Assembly: GCA_009697485.1 (NCBI GenBank)
Contig: SICY01000045.1
Location: 1-6,533, forward strand
Reading direction: 5' to 3'
Length of the DNA stretch: 6,533 nt
Origin: Nitrosarchaeum sp.
Lineage (GTDB): Archaea > Thermoproteota > Nitrososphaeria > Nitrososphaerales > Nitrosopumilaceae
In this document: one piece after another, positions 4,800 through 6,533 of the stretch
How positions within the stretch are numbered: position 1 is the stretch's first letter
Layout of the letters: every line of letters begins with the position of its first letter
The notes under the pieces: model-generated
Seen by the model: the letters and a program-made list of their open reading frames with translations, nothing else
What the model was told of the DNA's origin: nothing
Databases searched by the model: none
Made by a program: the position numbers and the translations under genes

Positions 4800-6161
4800 T
4801 TATCCAAACAATGTATCTATTTCTTTATTGGTCATCAATTTCTTTGATGTTACCAATTCTCTAATGGGTTTTCCAGTCTTTAGGGATTCTTTGAATAATT
4901 CTGCGGATTTTAGATAGCCAATTTTTGGTGTAAGGAGTGTTACGATTACTGGACTATTTTCTATGTCCTTTCGAAGTTTTTCCTTGTTTGCAGTTAATCC
5001 GTCTATTAGATTTGCAGAAAATATTGGCAAGAAATTTTTCAGCATATCTGTAGATTCTAACATACACTTTAGCATACCTGGCAACATTACATTTAGTTCA
5101 AACTGTCCACTCTGAGCCGCACAAGCTACTGCAGTGTCATTTCCAATAATGTTAAAACAAATCATGTTCATGCATTCTGCCAATGATGGATTTACTTTAC
5201 CTGGCATGATAGATGAGCCTGCATGAACTGCCGGTATTCCAAGTTCTGCTAATCCTGCAATTGGACCTGATGCCATTAATCTGATGTCATTTGCGAGTTT
5301 GCCAATTTCAAGTGCCAAATTACGTAATGCCCCTGAAAGATTTGCAACTGCAAATTTACTTTGCAATGAATACTGCATGTCTTTTTCTGGTGTTAGTGAT
5401 AATTTTGAAATCTTTGCTAGTTCTGCTATTGCAATTTTTCTGTATCCTTTTGGTGTGTTTGCACCAGTACCTACTGCAGTTCCACCCAATGCAACACTTT
5501 GTAATTCCTTTTGAGCTAAAACAATTGCATTTCGTGCTTTTGTAATGGATGTGGCATAAGCTGCAAATTCACTTCCAAGTGTTACTGGCAGTGCATCCAT
5601 CAAATGTGTTCTTCCAATTTTTTTAAATGAGGAAAATTCTTTTGCCTTTTTTGTTAATGATTTTATTAATATGTCGATTCCAGGAATTACATCTTTGAGA
5701 TTTATCAGAATTGCAACATGCATTGCAGTTGGATACGTGTCGTTACTTGACTGTGACATGTTTACATGATCATTTGGATGCAGATGTTGGTACTGACCTT
5801 TTTGTTTTTGTAATATCTCTAGTGCCACATTTGCAATGACCTCGTTTGAATTCATGTTAAATGCAGTTCCTGCACCAGAGTTGATCATATCTATTACAAA
5901 TTGATCCACATGTTTCCCAGACAGTATTTTATCGCATGCTGCAACTATCGCCTTTCCACGTTTTGCATCTATCGCATTTGTCTTCATATTTGCTATTGCT
6001 GCAGATCTTTTAATCATGACAAATGACTTTATCAAATTAGTATGTGCTTTATTACCAGTTACGTGATACTGTTTAATCGCCCTTCCTGTGAATGCTCCAT
6101 AGTATGCGTTAGCTGGGATTTTGACTTTTCCCAAAGAATCTTCATCTAGTCTAAATTCCAA
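4800..6161 (-). CDS. fumC: Class II fumarase/aspartase family lyase, probably fumarate hydratase
   Basis: A 453-residue, full-length member of the class II fumarase/aspartase superfamily (homotetramer, cytosolic, metal-free). Family landmarks in order: GAGTAFNMNSNEVIAN (96-111, Thr99), HPNDHVNMSQSSND (128-141), GRTHLMDALPVTLG (183-196, Thr185-His186), ALGGTAVGTG (224-233) and the signature GSSIMPGKVNP (315-325, Lys322, Asn324). QSSND and ALGGTAVGTG resemble fumarase, which interconverts fumarate and malate. GAGT, NMSQ and GQFELNVM resemble Bacillus-type aspartase, which deaminates aspartate to fumarate. Fumarase is the better guess, but substrate choice is open. The start is a TTG at 6161: an in-frame TAG lies only three codons upstream, no ATG or GTG is available, and MEFRLDEDSLGKVKIPA matches the family N-terminus. 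It is the first gene of a two-gene unit with the methylthiotransferase and is divergent from the exported cupredoxin-like gene. Confidence 0.88.
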   Translation of the reverse strand: MEFRLDEDSLGKVKIPANAYYGAFTGRAIKQYHVTGNKAHTNLIKSFVMIKRSAAIANMKTNAIDAKRGKAIVAACDKILSGKHVDQFVIDMINSGAGTAFNMNSNEVIANVALEILQKQKGQYQHLHPNDHVNMSQSSNDTYPTAMHVAILINLKDVIPGIDILIKSLTKKAKEFSSFKKIGRTHLMDALPVTLGSEFAAYATSITKARNAIVLAQKELQSVALGGTAVGTGANTPKGYRKIAIAELAKISKLSLTPEKDMQYSLQSKFAVANLSGALRNLALEIGKLANDIRLMASGPIAGLAELGIPAVHAGSSIMPGKVNPSLAECMNMICFNIIGNDTAVACAAQSGQFELNVMLPGMLKCMLESTDMLKNFLPIFSANLIDGLTANKEKLRKDIENSPVIVTLLTPKIGYLKSAELFKESLKTGKPIRELVTSKKLMTNKEIDTLFG

Positions 6162-6175
6162 ATCATTCTAGCCTT

Positions 6176-6244
6176 TAATTCCCCAGTATTCATTCTTTTT
6201 CTGGCGTTTTTTCCAAATTATCTCGACTACCAGATTGGGAATTA
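6176..6244. promoter_or_regulatory. Divergent promoter region with a split 8-bp inverted repeat
   Basis: The 113-bp gap between the lyase gene and the exported-protein gene holds TAATTCCC (6176-6183) and its exact complement GGGAATTA (6237-6244), 53 bp apart. The right arm runs into the TATA box of the rightward gene. The left arm lies 14 nt before the TTG of the leftward gene. Each arm reads GGGAATTA towards its own gene, so it could be a shared operator or BRE-TATA element. An 8-bp match in AT-rich DNA may also be chance. I found no clear separate TATA box at the ideal distance for the lyase gene. Confidence 0.25.
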
Positions 6245-6252
6245 TTATATAT
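6243..6252 (+). promoter_or_regulatory. TATA box of the exported cupredoxin-like gene
   Basis: TATTATATAT-like sequence (6242-6252) is the strongest TATA match in the window. It runs into the first possible ATG (6251), too close to serve that codon. It is centred about 27 nt before the second in-frame ATG (6275), which matches leaderless initiation there. Confidence 0.6.
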
Positions 6253-6274
6253 GAACCATAAATCACGTTGGCTA

Positions 6275-6533
6275 ATGAATAAGCGAATAAGTATGCTCTT
6301 TACAATTGCAGCAGTAGCTGTAATCGGAGCAACGCTATTCGGAAGCACATACACACAAACCCAACTTAGTGGACAATCACTTGACACCTCAAAAATGGAT
6401 GCCAATGTAATTGAACAAATCCACCAAATGGGCGGTTTACAGCTTGTAATGCCACAGGCATTCGCAGTAACTGATTGTGGTGCACTAGCAGAAACTGGAC
6501 GAAATGTCGTCGAGTTTAATTTGACTGGTGAAA
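6275..6533 (+). CDS. Exported protein, probable N-terminus of a NirK-type multicopper oxidase (3'-truncated)
   Basis: Eighty-six residues are visible before the window ends. The N-terminus is basic then hydrophobic: MNKRIS followed by MLFTIAAVAVIGATLFG (7-23). This is a signal peptide or membrane anchor, so the protein acts outside the membrane. A linker follows, then TDCGALAETGRNVVEFNLTGE (66-86), which looks like the first strand of a cupredoxin domain. That start resembles the putative copper nitrite reductase/multicopper oxidase of ammonia-oxidising archaea, and I recall such a gene near the ftsZ-like locus in Nitrosopumilus. The copper-ligand region is outside the window, so this is not proven. 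The frame also has an ATG at 6251 (eight more residues, MNHKSRWL), but the TATA box overlaps it. I therefore place the start at 6275, where the signal peptide is also of canonical form. Confidence 0.6.
   Translation, partial: MNKRISMLFTIAAVAVIGATLFGSTYTQTQLSGQSLDTSKMDANVIEQIHQMGGLQLVMPQAFAVTDCGALAETGRNVVEFNLTGE

Noticed and set aside
4348..4917. Plus-strand open frame of 189 codons
   Set aside because: It is antisense to the ends of both the methylthiotransferase and the lyase gene and spans their junction. It has no motifs, and both sense genes are well supported.
5284..5545. Two overlapping plus-strand frames of 76 and 84 codons
   Set aside because: Both are shadows inside the strongly conserved fumarase/aspartase-family gene.
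6190..6405. Minus-strand open frame of 71 codons
   Set aside because: It is antisense to the signal peptide of the exported protein and its TATA box, and has no family resemblance.

Overview
The window looks like a core chromosomal segment of an ammonia-oxidising archaeon of the Nitrosopumilus type (Thaumarchaeota/Nitrososphaeria). The DNA is AT-rich. It carries the archaeal/eukaryotic-only ribosomal proteins L39e and L31e, a degenerate FtsZ-like tubulin homologue of the kind known from this phylum, and an archaeal-type tRNA methylthiotransferase. Several starts have an archaeal TATA-like box about 25-28 nt upstream, so many transcripts are probably leaderless. I recall a similar gene order around the Nitrosopumilus maritimus ftsZ-like gene, but I could not check it here.

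Layout. The left edge (1-404, +) is the 3' end of cobalamin-dependent methionine synthase (metH), its AdoMet-binding reactivation domain. It converges with a methylenetetrahydrofolate reductase family gene (401-1150, -), and the two stop codons overlap in the tetranucleotide TTAG. The two enzymes should act in sequence: the reductase makes the methyl donor that MetH uses. A divergent promoter region then leads to a Nudix hydrolase of the CoA-pyrophosphatase family (1226-1774, +). Next comes a two-gene ribosomal operon, rpl39e (1811-1969) and rpl31e (1970-2464). L31e starts at a TTG directly abutting the L39e stop and is preceded by a clear internal Shine-Dalgarno. L31e carries a long Lys-rich C-terminal tail built from two sets of 27-bp repeats.

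From 2504 to 6161 everything is on the minus strand. In transcription order it runs: a class II fumarase/aspartase-family lyase (6161-4800), a MiaB/MtaB-like radical-SAM tRNA methylthiotransferase (4796-3528, 3 nt downstream, so probably co-transcribed), and the FtsZ-like protein (3454-2504), which has its own promoter. At the right edge a divergent plus-strand gene (from 6275, truncated by the window end) encodes an exported protein. It is probably the N-terminus of a cupredoxin/multicopper oxidase (NirK-type).

There is no tRNA, rRNA, CRISPR array, insertion sequence or gene-free stretch over about 115 bp. I see no evidence of a novel multi-gene system. The points most worth a second look are the repeat-built tail on L31e and the FtsZ-like protein, which has lost the tubulin signature and the catalytic T7 loop.
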